Assembly (NCBI GenBank): GCA_037043015.1
Contig: CM073321.1
Location: 20,085,001 to 20,149,000 of the forward strand
Direction of reading: 5' to 3'
DNA from: Bryum argenteum
Lineage: Eukaryota > Streptophyta > Bryopsida > Bryales > Bryaceae
Length of the DNA: 64,000 nt
In this document: piece after piece, positions 1 to 11,570 of the stretch
Numbering within the stretch: the first letter of the stretch is position 1
Layout: every line of letters starts with the position of its first letter
Made by a program: the position numbers and the translations under genes
Notes under the pieces: generated by a model
What the model was told of the DNA's origin: nothing
The model's database searches: none
The model's input: only the letters and a program-made list of their open reading frames with translations

Positions 1-132
1 GACAAGTGAGGAGCGCGACAAGTGAGGAGCGCGACAAGTGAGGAGCGCGACAAGTGAGGAGCGCGACAAGTGAGGAGCGCGACAAGTGAGGAGCGCGACA
101 AGTGAGGAGCGCGACAAGTGAGGAGCGCGGCA
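1..132. repeat. 16-bp tandem repeat, about 8 copies
   Basis: The unit GACAAGTGAGGAGCGC is repeated head to tail with almost no divergence and runs off the left edge of the window, so the real array is longer. No coding meaning is apparent. Confidence 0.95.
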
Positions 133-512
133 AGATAGCGCCAAAGCTTAGGGTTTGAGGTGCACTCACATACAACAGATGGACGGAGACGATGAACTCA
201 CACGAACATTTTAGATGGATCATCGGGCAGATGGGATGAATTTCAAAAAAATACGGTCCAAAAAAGTACGCATACGAATACAAAATCAAATATACTAACC
301 ACCTGATACCCGCTTGTTGGGTAGAACCTAGGGTACATCAAATCTCCCACCGTACAGAGAATCTTTTCCAGGGTCTGAAGCATCGTTTTCCAGGGTATGT
401 AGAATTAAACCCAGGTTACACAGCAATTTAAGCATTTTACCTAGGGTGTGGAGCATCTTACCCGGGGTATCAATAAACATCATTTCACGGCCATTTAGGG
501 ATTCCGTACCAA
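133..512. other. Non-coding stretch with no recognised gene
   Basis: This stretch separates two tandem arrays. It contains several loosely similar CCAGGGT/CCTAGGGT words, which may be eroded telomere-like or minisatellite units. I see no exon or RNA signature. Confidence 0.5.
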
Positions 513-1080
513 GTCCCTAGACCCTAGATCCTAGACCCTAGATCCTGCACCCTGGACCCTGACCCTGGACCCTGGACCTAGAGACCCTGACCCTGCACCC
601 TGGACCCTGGACCCTGGACCCTGACCCTAGACCCTGGACCCTGGACCCTAGACCCCTGGACCCTGGACCCTGACCCTAGACCCTGCACCCTGGACCCTGG
701 ACCCTGACCCTGGACCCTGGACCCTGCACCTGACCCCTAGACCCTGGGACCCCAGACCCTGACCCTGGACCCTGGCCCCTGACCCTGGACCCCTGACCCT
801 GACCCTGCACCCCTGCACCCTGCACCCTGCACCCTGCAGACCCTGCACCCTGCAGACCCTAGACCCTGGACCCTGCACCCTGGACCCTGGACCTGGGACC
901 CTAGACCCTAGACCCTAGACCCTAGACCCTAGACCCTAGACCCTAGACCCTAGACCCTAGACCCTAGACCCTAGACCCTAGACCCTAGACCCCAAAACCT
1001 GAATCCTAGACCCTAGACCCTAGACCCTGAACCTTAGACTCTTGACCCTGGACCCTAAACCATAGACTCGAAACCCTAGA
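513..1080. repeat. Telomere-like CCCTAGA/CCCTGGA minisatellite
   Basis: The tract is made of 6-8 bp units of the form CCCTRGA. The stretch at about 898-991 is a nearly perfect CCCTAGA heptamer run of about 13 units. The plant telomere repeat is CCCTAAA, so this reads as an interstitial, mutated telomere-like tract or a minisatellite derived from one. It abuts the left end of the TATCGG palindrome domain. Open frames across it are artefacts of the repeat. Confidence 0.85.
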
Positions 1081-1857
1081 CCGATATCTCATAGAATGTA
1101 TCGGAGGGCAGCCGATATGAGGAAACCATGAAATCAAGAAGCGAAATTAATAGAATATACGAGGGCTGCACAAAAGCATATCGAAAAGAGTGTGTGACTG
1201 AAAGAAATGATGAATGTAATTATACCCAATTAGGATAGAGAAAGAACATACAAGTTTGAGAAATTCCATATGACCAAGGATACTAGCATGCTAAGTGAGT
1301 GGTGTATCGGCAGGCAGCCAATAAGAACCCAATACAACGCCGACCTTGCCAACTACTGTGACAATTGGCATGGCAGCCAAAAATATGAAATTTGGAAGTG
1401 GGCCGCCAGTCACTGATCTAGAAGAATGCCTGTTTAGACTACGTCGGCCGGCAGCCGATAACTGCTGCCAGGCAGCAGTGATTGAAGATCTTCATCCGCA
1501 TCTATATGTCTTCTCTGTAACACACCATCATCTGCATTTCCATGTCGCACTGAGTACATGATAGCCGGCAGCCGATAACAACTTAGAGGCAGCTGGAAGT
1601 CACCGTCTCCATCGCCACGAAGCAGTACAGCATCACAAGCATATCGCTGTAGTAAGACTGCGGAACAGGAACCAAAGATGGAGACTGAAAATATGTCGGC
1701 CGGCAGCCGATACCCGGGCGAAGGCACCTGAAAGTCCAGAGCAGCATTGGCATGTCGCGGTACATCATCACCAGCATCTCCATGCAGCACTACGAAAATA
1801 TGTCGGCCGGCAGCTGATATAACTAGGTAAAATGCAGTTTAATTCTCAGCATCATCT

Positions 1858-4800
1858 TCATATTACAGCACCTGCGGCTTCAAGGTTTGCAAGTGCAACA
1901 GCGGCGGATGCATCAGGAATGACATGAGTAGCAGGTGGCCCATTCCTGGCATGGGAGGACATTTGCTGTGAGAATAAAACGATGCTGACGTTGACAACTT
2001 GAGGGAGACAAGGCTCCTTGTGCCAACGGCGCGACCAACACTCTCTGGCAACCAAGGACTTGCCCTCCTTCTTTGATTGCATAGGAGTCCACCATTCCAC
2101 CTTAAAGTTCTCGTAGTTATTTCCCGGAGAGAGGTCGACACATTCTAGAACACAACCAAGCCATACAGGAAGGTAATGGTTATTGCAAGGACGACAGAGA
2201 ACAAAGTCACCAAGGAGAACGTCTTGAACGGATTGAAATCCATCCGTGGTCTGCCCTTTGCAGGACCACAATATCGATAAGGGTCGGCATGATCCTCGGG
2301 TGTAACATCCTGCAAAGCTAATTGAGGTGAAGTAGATTGTGAGTCCAGACGAGCATGATCACGGGACTAGTCAGAGAGCAGCTAAATTACCTCAACGAGG
2401 GACGCGGACGCAAGCAGAAGTGGGGAGTTGATCTTAGCGTTAATTCGCTCCCAGTACCGTATGGATCCAGCCATCTCTTCACAATATCTTCTATTTCGAG
2501 CCATGCCCATCTTCCAGAACTCGATGAACCGCAGGGCGACCATGGAGCAGAGGGTCCATGGCTACCCCGGTGGAGGGCGGAATCGAAGAGAAAAATCTCG
2601 ATTTGCCATGGAGCATCGCCACGAAAAAGCTATTCTTCGGAGGGGTTGGAAAGAGCACCTTTGAATCGCGAACAGGTGGTCGTTTGAAGGCGCGGAGAAC
2701 CTGATAGAGCGAGGATATGGTGAAATAAAAATCACTAGGCCAAAGAGCAGTAGAATAGTGCGCATAGGCTCCGTCACTGTGGCCGTGAGTTAGCATCCCC
2801 GTGACCAAAATAGGTATCTGACTAAGGCCTGCGGTAGCCTTCGTGGTCCTCTGCATCCTCGGAATGGCGGCCTTTGTTGTGTCCATCTTGTCATGAATAA
2901 TGCACAAAAACTCAGATGGATTCTGAACGGACTGCATACTTCAACCTGCGTAGATATTCCGGCAAGCACGCTGATAATTAAGATGTCGCTCCCTGTCATC
3001 GACAGGAGACTGCCACTCATCGCAACCTCTTGGATATTTTGCTATGCACTCCACAAGAAAGTCACACTCGGTGCACTTGGAGAAGCTAGATCCAATAGCC
3101 TTGACCTCAACATTCTTGAAGTGAGATTTCCGGAGCTGACTAATCGTACAGTGAGAGACATGTGCCATGTAACACTTCAGATTAACCTACAGATCATGAA
3201 GCAGAGATATTGTTAGAATAGGAGCAAGGATAAGATATCGGCCGGCAATCGATAGGCACAGAGGATGTCAGGTATGAGAACGCGTGTAGCAACGACTACT
3301 GAGTGTGTCGGCCGGCGGCCGATACACAGAACCCGAGCATACTGCACACACATAGACAAATCCAAGAATGAAATCCGGGAAATGATGAAGTAAACGAGGA
3401 GAAGGAAAGTGAGAGTGTGAGAGCTTACATCGTTGACCTGGCCGCGCATGTGGTCCCCGCTCATTGTGGAAGGGACAACTTTGAGGTTATCCACATGCTT
3501 GTTCCCAACGAGTCTAAACTCATTCGGCATCTGGTCAACGTTCTCGTCAATAATCTTCTTCAATGTCGCACGAGTTTGAATGGTTTGGGGCCGCGGTCGA
3601 AGCGTTCCTGCATTACTATGAGAACCGCTAACAGACCCTGAGATAGCGGCTGCTTTGTAGACGTGGTAAGCAGATCGAGAGACACCGTGAATGATGTATC
3701 AGGCATTCTCGCAGACATCAACGCATTCGAGAGTTATGAACCTCCTACCCCCGGGGGTGCAAACATTAAGCTGCTTCTGGACTGCGTAAGCGATCTCCCT
3801 TCTAGCTTCAAAAGAGCAAGCATAGAATTTGCGGCGGAGGGTCCTCGTGGACTCCCAAGGGAATGTTTGACAGCATCTATCCTTGCAGCATTTCTGAGAA
3901 CTAACCTTTCAAACCTCGTCGTCGGAGGTCTTAAGTTTTGTTTTGGACCCTCCATTTGGATCCTTGGATAGGATCCTCCGATGCACAGACCTGTAAGGGT
4001 TCCGAGGGACGCCTTGGAGATCAGGGCAGTGAGGAGTATCCTTCCGACCAGCAGCTGAGCAAAGAATAACAATATGAGAGAGAAGTCGGCCGCAGTGAAG
4101 CCTCGTCCGCAATAAGGGCCAACGCAATATAGTCATTTGCAGGGCAGCGTCATCCGACAAATACATGATACCAACATCACTATCCCCAAGAACATTCTCA
4201 TCACATGCTTCGTCCTAAAGGCAAACCTGAATCATTGCCCTACCGAAGAAGCTTAGATCTTCATTCAACAGGTCACAGCACTTGTTTCTCCACAGCGGTC
4301 GGTCGAGACAGGGAAGACCCGATTCAGGACCCGCGTCGTCATCACTGTCGCTTGACGGTGGGGCTGTGTATCCAACTGCATCCGACGTTCCACGTCCTTC
4401 CGATCCAACGCTGCGGCAAAGAGAACAATGTTGGGGTGGTAAAGGACTGTAGTCGATGTCGGGACATGTAGGGAGAGGGGGATTCTGATTCCCCACACGA
4501 GAGTTGGTGGAGGACCCACTATCATCGCTGCGCTCCAAATAACCCCGCTGAAGAAACAGATGGCCGGAACTCCCACAGAAATCAGTAGAGGGCGGAGAGT
4601 CGAATAGCTCCGCACCGTGATCCTCGACCTTGACTTTCTTCGAAGATTGGGGTATCAGCTGGCAGCCAATAGGTGTAACAGGCGCCGTCGTGAGTTGTAT
4701 GGGTCGAACCTTGTATCCTCTCCAGAGGATGTTGTGCCCAAGACAGTCACCTAGGGTAGTGAAGGCTGACTCCTCGCAGGAAGCAGTAATTCCTACAAAG

Positions 4801-5363
4801 TCTTTACATATCTTTAAAAGCTGAACAACGACAAAAAAACTGTGCGGGACGTAGAACCCCTCCCATTTTCCTTTTGGGGAGCACTCGACTATCAGTCCAA
4901 CACCAGCGCAGTGATGTGCAGACTGATCCACGTGCAGAAGCGCAACCTCCATGTTTACAGTAAGAGTAAAGAACTCTTCGATGGGTTTCTCCGCGATACC
5001 TTCAGGTATCGGCTGCCAGCCGATACCTTTCGGGACAGAATCTAATTCATTAACAATAGGCCTCATATATTGCACCTCCCAAACTATTCTTTTACCAACG
5101 CATTGTTTAAGAAGCTTCGAATCGTCTGTGGGAAATGGTATAATCATCTCGATATTACTTGTGATATCCAGAACCAGGACCTCAAGAAGGGAGGGGTCAT
5201 GACGCGCATTTTTCTTAATAACAGCGCGACCGGCGTAATACAATCCCACGTAGGTTAACGCGACAACGACGCCCTTAGCTAGCGTCCATCTACCCGACCC
5301 ACCATTTCTAGTGAAAGAGTCAATGGGTTTAGTTTCCAAAACTAATGGCAGCAGACGCTTCAT
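1858..5363 (-). pseudogene. Transposase-like gene of element A (DUF7869-like family), decayed
   Basis: One frame runs from the ATG at 5363 to about 3428 and is broken only by in-frame stops (TAG at 4215, TGA at 3909, TGA near 3690). A clean GT-AG intron (about 3427-3187) follows, then an exon from 3186 with one TGA near 2942. Landmarks in order are a repeated N-terminal module, a Cys-rich block CCKDRCCQTFP near 3.88 kb, an HTH-like stretch, CTECDFLVEC near 3.08 kb, CIIHDKMD and VTGMLTHGH near 2.8-2.9 kb, and a C-terminal block at 2271-1858. The same landmarks recur in the gene at 28.7-31.1 kb. From memory this matches plant transposon-associated proteins annotated as DUF7869, probably an RNase-H-fold transposase. 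The segment that should hold the DNAxxxNKN and HTHDDID motifs is degraded. Two palindromes lie in its intron and two are translated in frame (4653, 5007). Confidence 0.65.
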
Positions 5364-5407
5364 TTCCGTGTTTTTCCAATTACTTCAATGCGAAAGTGGA
5401 AAGATAG

Positions 5408-5763
5408 TATCGGCCTGCAGTCAATACAGTTACAATTACTAGAATGTGGAAGTGCGAAAATTGTATCGGCCGAGACCCAATACAGCTAAAAGTACTGGAC
5501 TGTGGTATGGCAAAGATAATATCGGCTGATAGCCGATACAGCAATGAGTACTGCAGAGCGAGGGTGAAACTATAGTATCGGTCGGCAGCAAATACAGCTA
5601 CGGGTACTGCTACAGCGAGGGTGAAATAATAGTATCGGCTGGCAGCCGATACAGCTAAAAGTACTGGAGTACGGGACTGCAAATACAGTATTGGCCGGCA
5701 GCCAATACAACTACAAGTACTGGAGTGCGGGACCGCGAATACTGTATCGGCCGCTGCCAATAC
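5408..5763. repeat. Phased palindrome array, 7 copies at 56-bp spacing
   Basis: Family A palindromes start at 5408, 5464, 5520, 5576, 5633, 5689 and 5745, so the spacing is 56 bp with one 57-bp step. The sequence between them is related but more diverged, with AGTACTGGAG-type words recurring. The array begins 45 bp upstream of the transposase-like ATG at 5363 and lies between two divergent genes. That is the position of an operator or bidirectional promoter, as an inference. Confidence 0.9.
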
Positions 5764-6734
5764 AATACATCACGCAAACTATATCGGCTGGACATAAAAC
5801 TATATCAGCTGGTCAGATACATGAGCCTAGAGTTCAGGTGATTAAGAACGAAATTATATCTGCTGATGAGAGGACGATATCGACCGGCGTCGATGTCTGC
5901 AGAGCTAAAAGCTACAGCTTGGGAATTCAAAATAAATCAGTAAAATTAACGCTCATAAAGTGTAAAGATAAATAAGTAGTCCAAGGAGAAGGGATATGCT
6001 TGAATATTCTACGCAAAAACAATGTAGAAATTTATAAAACAGAGAAATCAACATGACGAGGAGGGCGAGACGACATGACAAGATGAGGAGGAGAGCGAGA
6101 GGACAGGACAACATGAGGAGGTGAGCGAGAGAGAGAGAGAGAGAGAGAAATGAGAAAAATGGGAGTGAATGGGTACCCTAGGCCTACCCCACTCAGCAAT
6201 TGGCGCCCAAATCAAGAAAATTTCAAAAACCAAGAAGGCAGAAATTTGAATTGAGAGCGGGGGCCGGGGGACGAGCAAGCATTGATTCGTGACGTTTTGG
6301 CGGCGGGCAGCAGTATCTTTTCGCGGGCAGCGCTTTGTGCAGCAGGGCAGAGCCGCGGGCAGGCGCGCCGCTTGGATGAAAGGGACGCGACCGGTCATGT
6401 TGGGAGGAGGGGGTAATACCTCCATCCCCCCCCCATTTCTCTCTCATGATTCACTCCTCTCCACTCCTCTCACCTCTCCTCCGCGCACCTCTCTGCCCCC
6501 CTCTCCTCCGCGCACCTCTCTGCTCCCCTCTCCTCCGCGCACTGTTTTTAGGTTTTCTATTTGTTTTTGTCTTTTGTTGCAATCCGACGGCGGCCGACAC
6601 GGGAGCTTGGCTGTTAACCGACGCGGAGTGGAGCAGCAGCAGCCGATACGCGGAGTGGAGCACCCGACAGAGGAGTGCGCCAAATCCTAATCGGTCGATA
6701 TCCGCGTCAGAGCAGCCGATACGACAAGTCCGCC
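5764..6734. promoter_or_regulatory. Upstream region of the ParB-like gene, with (GA)n and a 27-bp repeat
   Basis: Degenerate half-palindromes at about 5780-5900 are followed by a (GA)n run near 6126-6149, a C-rich tract near 6420, and three copies of a 27-bp unit containing CTCTCCTCCGCGCAC (starts 6474, 6501, 6528). More GCCGATA half-sites lie near 6640 and 6713. The region ends at an ATG with good start context (GCCATGG) at 6735. Pyrimidine-rich CT tracts are common in plant 5' leaders, so this is a plausible promoter and leader. No TATA box is assigned. Confidence 0.45.
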
Positions 6735-6780
6735 ATGGCCAAATCCGCAAGGTAAGTCTTCCGCCATTCTGATTTATCTA

Positions 6781-6856
6781 TATCGGCCGCCAGCCAATAG
6801 AAGTGTTTTATCGGCTGGCAGCCGATACAAGCCTTTCTATCAGCTGCCATCCAATA
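6781..6856. repeat. Three palindromes at 28-29 bp spacing in intron 1
   Basis: Family A palindromes start at 6781, 6809 and 6838, immediately downstream of the first splice donor. They show nearly the same spacing as the larger array further along the same intron. Confidence 0.85.
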
Positions 6857-6990
6857 TATGTGTTTTGTATTTCTGTAGGCCTTCCTTTCATCAATATGAA
6901 ACTAGCTTTAATATAATTATTGATTTAGCTTTAGTAAAAGTACTGATTTAGCTTTACTTTGTGTTTTATGTTTTGTATTTTGTATTGTCT

Positions 6991-7247
6991 TATCGGCTGC
7001 CGGCCAATAAGTATAAGCTTATCGGCCAATAGCCGATAAGAATAAGCTTATCGGCGGGCAGCCAATAAGTATAAGCTTATCAGCCGGCAGCCGATATGTA
7101 TAAGCTTATCGGCCGGTAGCCGATACGTTTAAGCTTATCGGCCGGCAGCCGATACGTATAAGCTTATCGGCCAGCAGCCGATACGTATAAGCTTATCGGC
7201 CAGCAGCCGATACGTATAAGCTTATCGGCCGACAACCGATATGTATA
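6991..7247. repeat. Nine-copy 29-bp palindrome array inside intron 1
   Basis: Palindrome starts at 6991, 7020, 7049, 7078, 7107, 7136, 7165, 7194 and 7223 are exactly 29 bp apart. The 10-bp spacer is usually a variant of CGTATAAGCT, itself partly symmetric through AAGCTT. There are no unique spacers, so it is not a CRISPR-like array. It lies in the first intron of the ParB-like gene. Spacing near 29 bp is about 2.8 helical turns, so sites alternate faces of the helix. Confidence 0.95.
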
Positions 7248-10200
7248 AGTCTATTTCGCTTGTTTGCGTTTCTGCTTGTGTTCTTTACTACTTGTGAGCT
7301 TTACTGGTATGTATCGGCTGGCGGCCGACATGTTCTTACTTGCGCTTCGGTGATTCAAAAAGCGGGGACTGCTGAAGAAGATGCCGTAGAGAGCCTCGAT
7401 GTCACCGAAGTTTCGGCAGGCAGAATTGTACCGCGTGCTGCGTGGCTGGCGTCTCCAAATATAGATGCATGGGGCCTCAATTGGAGGGAACTGCCTTCGG
7501 GGGGAGGGGGTTGAGATTGTCTGCTCCGTGGTGATTAAGGGGAACATAATGCCGGGACACAGGTCCGTCTTGGCGGTTGAGAAGGCCGTTGACAAAGCGG
7601 CGAATGTCGACCTCCTCATAAGCGTTAAGCTTCCTGGCCAATTGGAGGGGGAGGAGGATTACGTCGCCATATCCCTGCCGTTGGAAAAGTGCACGGAGGA
7701 AGTCTGCGGAACGAGCGCTATGAAGTTCGGCATGATCTTCACGGGGTCAGTTCCAGCGAACTTGGAGGAGTTTATGGATTTCTAGGATATGCTTGGAGGG
7801 GGGGCGCAGCGCGGGGGAAATAAGAACCTCACTGATACTGCGGTGGCCGCAGAGAAGCAGAAGAAGAATGCCGCCAGAAAGAAGATGGATTCAGGTGCCG
7901 CTGACAACGCGGTTGTCAGCGTTGGGGATCTTCCCGTCTTGGCTGGAGAAGTAGTCGCCAGAGGAAGAAGACAGGGTCCAAGGTGGTAGAGCTCACTCTG
8001 GACGAGGCGCTTGAGAGAGGAAATCGCATGTCTACAAAGACGAATGATATCGAAATCGACGCCATCTACAAAGCGTTGGAGAAGGGCTTGAGCTCTTCCT
8101 TCCCCTACAAGAAATGGCGGCTTGCCGGGGTAATTCCGTCCGAGAAGTTGCACATCGCACCGGACGAACTGAAGTACCAGAGGATTGCCAAGGAGCGTCT
8201 AGGTCAGGTGCAATAAGTTTTCTTTTTGCTTTATCCATTATTGTATCGGCTGCCAGCCGATACACTTTGCTGATCTTATATTATCAGTGAATTGTTACCA
8301 CTCCTTATCCCCACTTCAGTATCGGCTGCCGGCCGATACAGATTTCTGTTGACATTCCGATGTCTTGCTTGTCTGTATCAGGTGAAGGCCATATACAAAG
8401 GCTAGGGTGCTTTCCGGAAGAAGCCTGAGATTCACGGAATCCCTCTAAAGCGGAAACCCCTCGCAACGGATTCTGGTATGGATGGGGTCATGGACTACAT
8501 GCCCGGTGAGAACGACACGCACCCCATGCCCGACGGTACGATAGTTCCATGGTGGGAGAATCCATCTACTCACTGGTACATCATCGGGGGGCAGCACACC
8601 GTCACAGCTTGCTGGGAGCTCGCTAACACATTCCCAAAGGATTCGGATGCTCGGAGGGAACTTTTAGAGTTTGAAGTCATCCCTGTCTATAGCCAAGATC
8701 CGCGGCAGCTAGTTTGTGTCTCCAACGCGCTCAACCTTAACAATGCGGAGAAGGTTGCGAGGGAGACGTTTTGATCCTGCGCTGAGCTTGGGCGAGGAGC
8801 ATGGATCCGTGCTGGTCGTCCGCTACCCTACCGTGGAGGCGGAAAGAGCTCCAAGGAGTACGAGGTATGACTTTTTCTCGGTATCAGCTGGCGGCCAATA
8901 TCTGGCTATTTTCTTGTTGCCTCGTCTTTCTTGCTATTCTGATTCGCATCGGCCGCCGGCTGATACAGTAAATGTTCATCTGTTACTGTTCTAACATTCC
9001 TTGTTTGCTGCAGCTTGCCAAGGCACAAGTGATGGCGCACTTTGTGTCCGAGAAGACAACCAATAAGCTTCCTCTTGTCTTCGCCGGTGACGAGCGTGGA
9101 ATAGCTGGATCAAAGTGTTCAACGCTTGGGAGGCCGAAGAGCTGATCGCCGATGATGGCAGTGAGCGTGGTGTCGTTCTCCGCCTGCCACTGACGGTGAT
9201 CACAACGTCAGATCTCGTTTCGTCGCTTGGGCTACGGGACTCCAACCTCATCAGCCTCGCGAAGGAGATTATCGCTTGAAAAGTTTGCATCAAGTCAAAG
9301 AGCAGGACAAAGGATATGCTTACGCTGCAGGACTGGTGCCGCAATAAGAAGGTCGACCGAGTTATCATGAATGAGCTCATGTGGAAGTTGAAGGGCCACG
9401 CACTACCCTGCAAGGACGCAAACTGGGTCCCTTACAAGGATGAAATGTGGGACAAGCTTGCTCGCGAGAAGAACTTGACGCTGGACCTCGTCAAAAATAT
9501 TTGGACGGACCAGAAGAAGGTGACGGCCGAGAACGAGTGGCTAATGGGTCGTGTGAATGCAATGAATCCCACCACCGATAAGTCCAAGAATGGAATCGCG
9601 CCAGCAATCTTCTCTGAAATTGTGGAGACTTACACCATCGTTCATGTTGAGGGAAGGGGGGCGTCAACCAGGGACTGCCTCATGTACGTGTGCAAGAGTG
9701 CTGACGCTATCAAAGATGTCCTTGCCATCGTCGAGGACGCCACCTAACATGCCGTTATCACCACAGACCCCAGGGTATTTGTGCTTTTGTGCTACACGCC
9801 ATGTGGGGAGCCGATTGTTGTCAGCCGGTCCGAACTCTTTGCTATCGTGAAGGCCGCTATAGTCGACACTCAGGGCGACGCGTTCGAGCTGAGTGGAGAT
9901 GATGAAGAGGACGACACTCGGATTATGCCAAACATTCCGGTGCCAACGTTCTTTATTGGCACCTCAAAACAGCGAGATCTACTCGCTTCTATCTGGCGCT
10001 GTGCTACGGAGATGTGGGCTGCACATTCCGTTGACTACAAGCCCTCTGTGCGCGCTGGCTTTAAGATGTTTGAGCTGTACGCTTCTACGCTCGTCACGTT
10101 GTCAATCACCTATTCGAAGACTCGGTCAGACGACAACATCTTCACGGTCTTCAAGAAATTCACTGGGATCCAGAAGCCGATCGACTAGTTCCAAGAGTGT

Positions 10201-10606
10201 CCGGAAGGAGTTGTTGACTGGAATGGTGGTTGCTGCAAAGTCATTCACGTTACGCTGGAGAAGTTTTTGAAACCAGTTCTCCGCTTGAAGCAGGTGACCC
10301 TCATCAATATCTGGGGTAGTGGGAACATCACGGAGATTGCACTAGTAGCTTTCTCACCGCTTTCTTTTTCAATGTCTATACTTATTGGCTGCCGACCGAT
10401 ACATTTCTAATTGTTGCTTTCTTTTACTACTCAGAGGACAGGCAGACCAGTTTTGGAGTTTGTCCGGTCTGTGGAGGATGTTAAGATGGCGGAGGATTGG
10501 GTCAGGGGAATGAACCCGGACCGGGTCGTTTTTTCTATTTCATCCTCTGAAGGTAGCCCTGATGCTGGTGGCCGCGATTCTCACCCATCCACGCAGAGGA
10601 GAGTCA

Positions 10607-10724
10607 TATTGGCTGGCGGCCGACATTCTTCTGAGGACGTTCACATGGACAAAGCGGCTGATCTTGACTCTGCACCTCAACCAACTGCTGCGTCCGGATT
10701 GGATGTATCGGCCGGCGGCCGACA
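10607..10724 (+). repeat. Two palindromes inside the reading frame of the ParB-gene exon
   Basis: In the exon 10435-10878 the palindromes at 10607 and 10706 are read in frame as ILAGGRH and VSAGGRQ, within an otherwise polar, Ser/Gly/Asp-rich, probably disordered segment. A third copy at 7312 would read VSAGGRH. The palindromes have therefore been tolerated in a protein-coding context. Confidence 0.75.
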
Positions 10725-10878
10725 GGATGACGAGGCCGGATCTCCGACACCAATGCAGCCGGGTGGATGTCCTGTCACGCCGGGGAAGAACATCAGCGTC
10801 TCTACCGCGAGTTGCGGCTCCCGTGGTGACTCTGTCTATGACGACCATTTGGTGGCCCGGGAAATTGATGCTTTGGCT

Positions 10879-11570
10879 TAACGGGACCTGGCTCCGCGTG
10901 TTGCCGGAGGAGTGTCGATGGAAATGGACTTGCGGAACCAGCCTGTTGACGAGGTTATCGTCGTCGACGTGAACTCGCAGTCCAGAAGCACTTGATCTGC
11001 CGGCCTTCATGAAGGGAAGCGTGCGGTCTCTCGGTCTTCATCCAACCGTTTAGCCGTCGGCTGCGAGCCGACATCTTCAGCACATGCAGCAGCAAGTGGT
11101 GGCCGCTCGCAAGCCCGCAAGCGCATTGGCGATACTGACCCCAATGTTGATTACTTCCCGCCCAATGCGGCTGCGCTCGACTCGTCGAACGAAGAGTTGT
11201 CACCTATTCAATGTGCACATGCTTCTCCGAAGCGGACTTGGCAAACTGGAGGTTTATTCCAGACGTTGGTGTAGATTTAGCTATTTATCGATATCTTCAG
11301 TACATAAGATTTAGCCGCATTCACTCGAGCAATACGCTGTCTGAGAAGTTCACATTGTATCGGCTGCCAGCCGACACCTATAATACTTCCGTTGTCTACC
11401 GATATGGAACCTGTATTTCTCATTCTACGTATTGCTTGGTGTACATATATTTGATTTTCTTTTGTATTCATCCAATATATCGGCCGCTGGCCGACATGTC
11501 GCTGTCCGCGTGCTTTTATCCTCTACGTTCTGATGTTGTTTTTTGAATTTCTTATTATCGCATTGCACAG
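10879..11570 (+). other. Downstream of the ParB exon: possible extension and intron
   Basis: After the TAA at 10876-10878 the same frame stays open-looking for a while: an acidic segment, then Ser/Ala-rich residues and a basic RKR patch near 11120. Further stops follow, so it may be an eroded C-terminal extension. From about 11280 the DNA is AT-rich and intron-like, with palindromes at 11358 and 11478, and ends in an acceptor GCACAG at 11570. Confidence 0.35.

Larger units (their letters stand above)
6735..10878 (+). pseudogene. Multi-exon ParB-like domain gene of element A, decayed
   Basis: Exon 1 is short: ATG at 6735 and AAG|GTAAGT at 6751/6752. Further exons are about 7330-8207, 8382-8864, 9014-10344 and 10435-10878, mostly bounded by GT-AG. 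The key domain is in the exon 8382-8864: WYIIGGQHTVTACWELA, then FEVIPVYSQDPRQL and NALNLNN. This resembles the GG-x-H-R/T motif and following strand of the ParB/sulfiredoxin-like fold. A Lys/Ala-rich linker precedes it (about 7840-7960). The next exon encodes about 440 codons I do not recognise, including an acidic patch near 9900. Damage includes stops at about 7783, 8403, 8772, 9277, 9746 and 10186, and frameshifts near 7460, 7965 and 9090. Nearly every intron carries one or two palindromes. The ParB-like call rests on a short motif and is moderate. Confidence 0.5.

Noticed and set aside
648..878. 76-codon minus-strand frame
   Set aside because: It is translated from the CCCTGGA minisatellite; the Gly/Gln/Arg/Val periodicity mirrors the repeat.
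6991..7247. A CRISPR-like array
   Set aside because: The 29-bp units repeat completely, with no unique spacers, in an intron of a eukaryotic-style gene; it is a tandem palindrome array.
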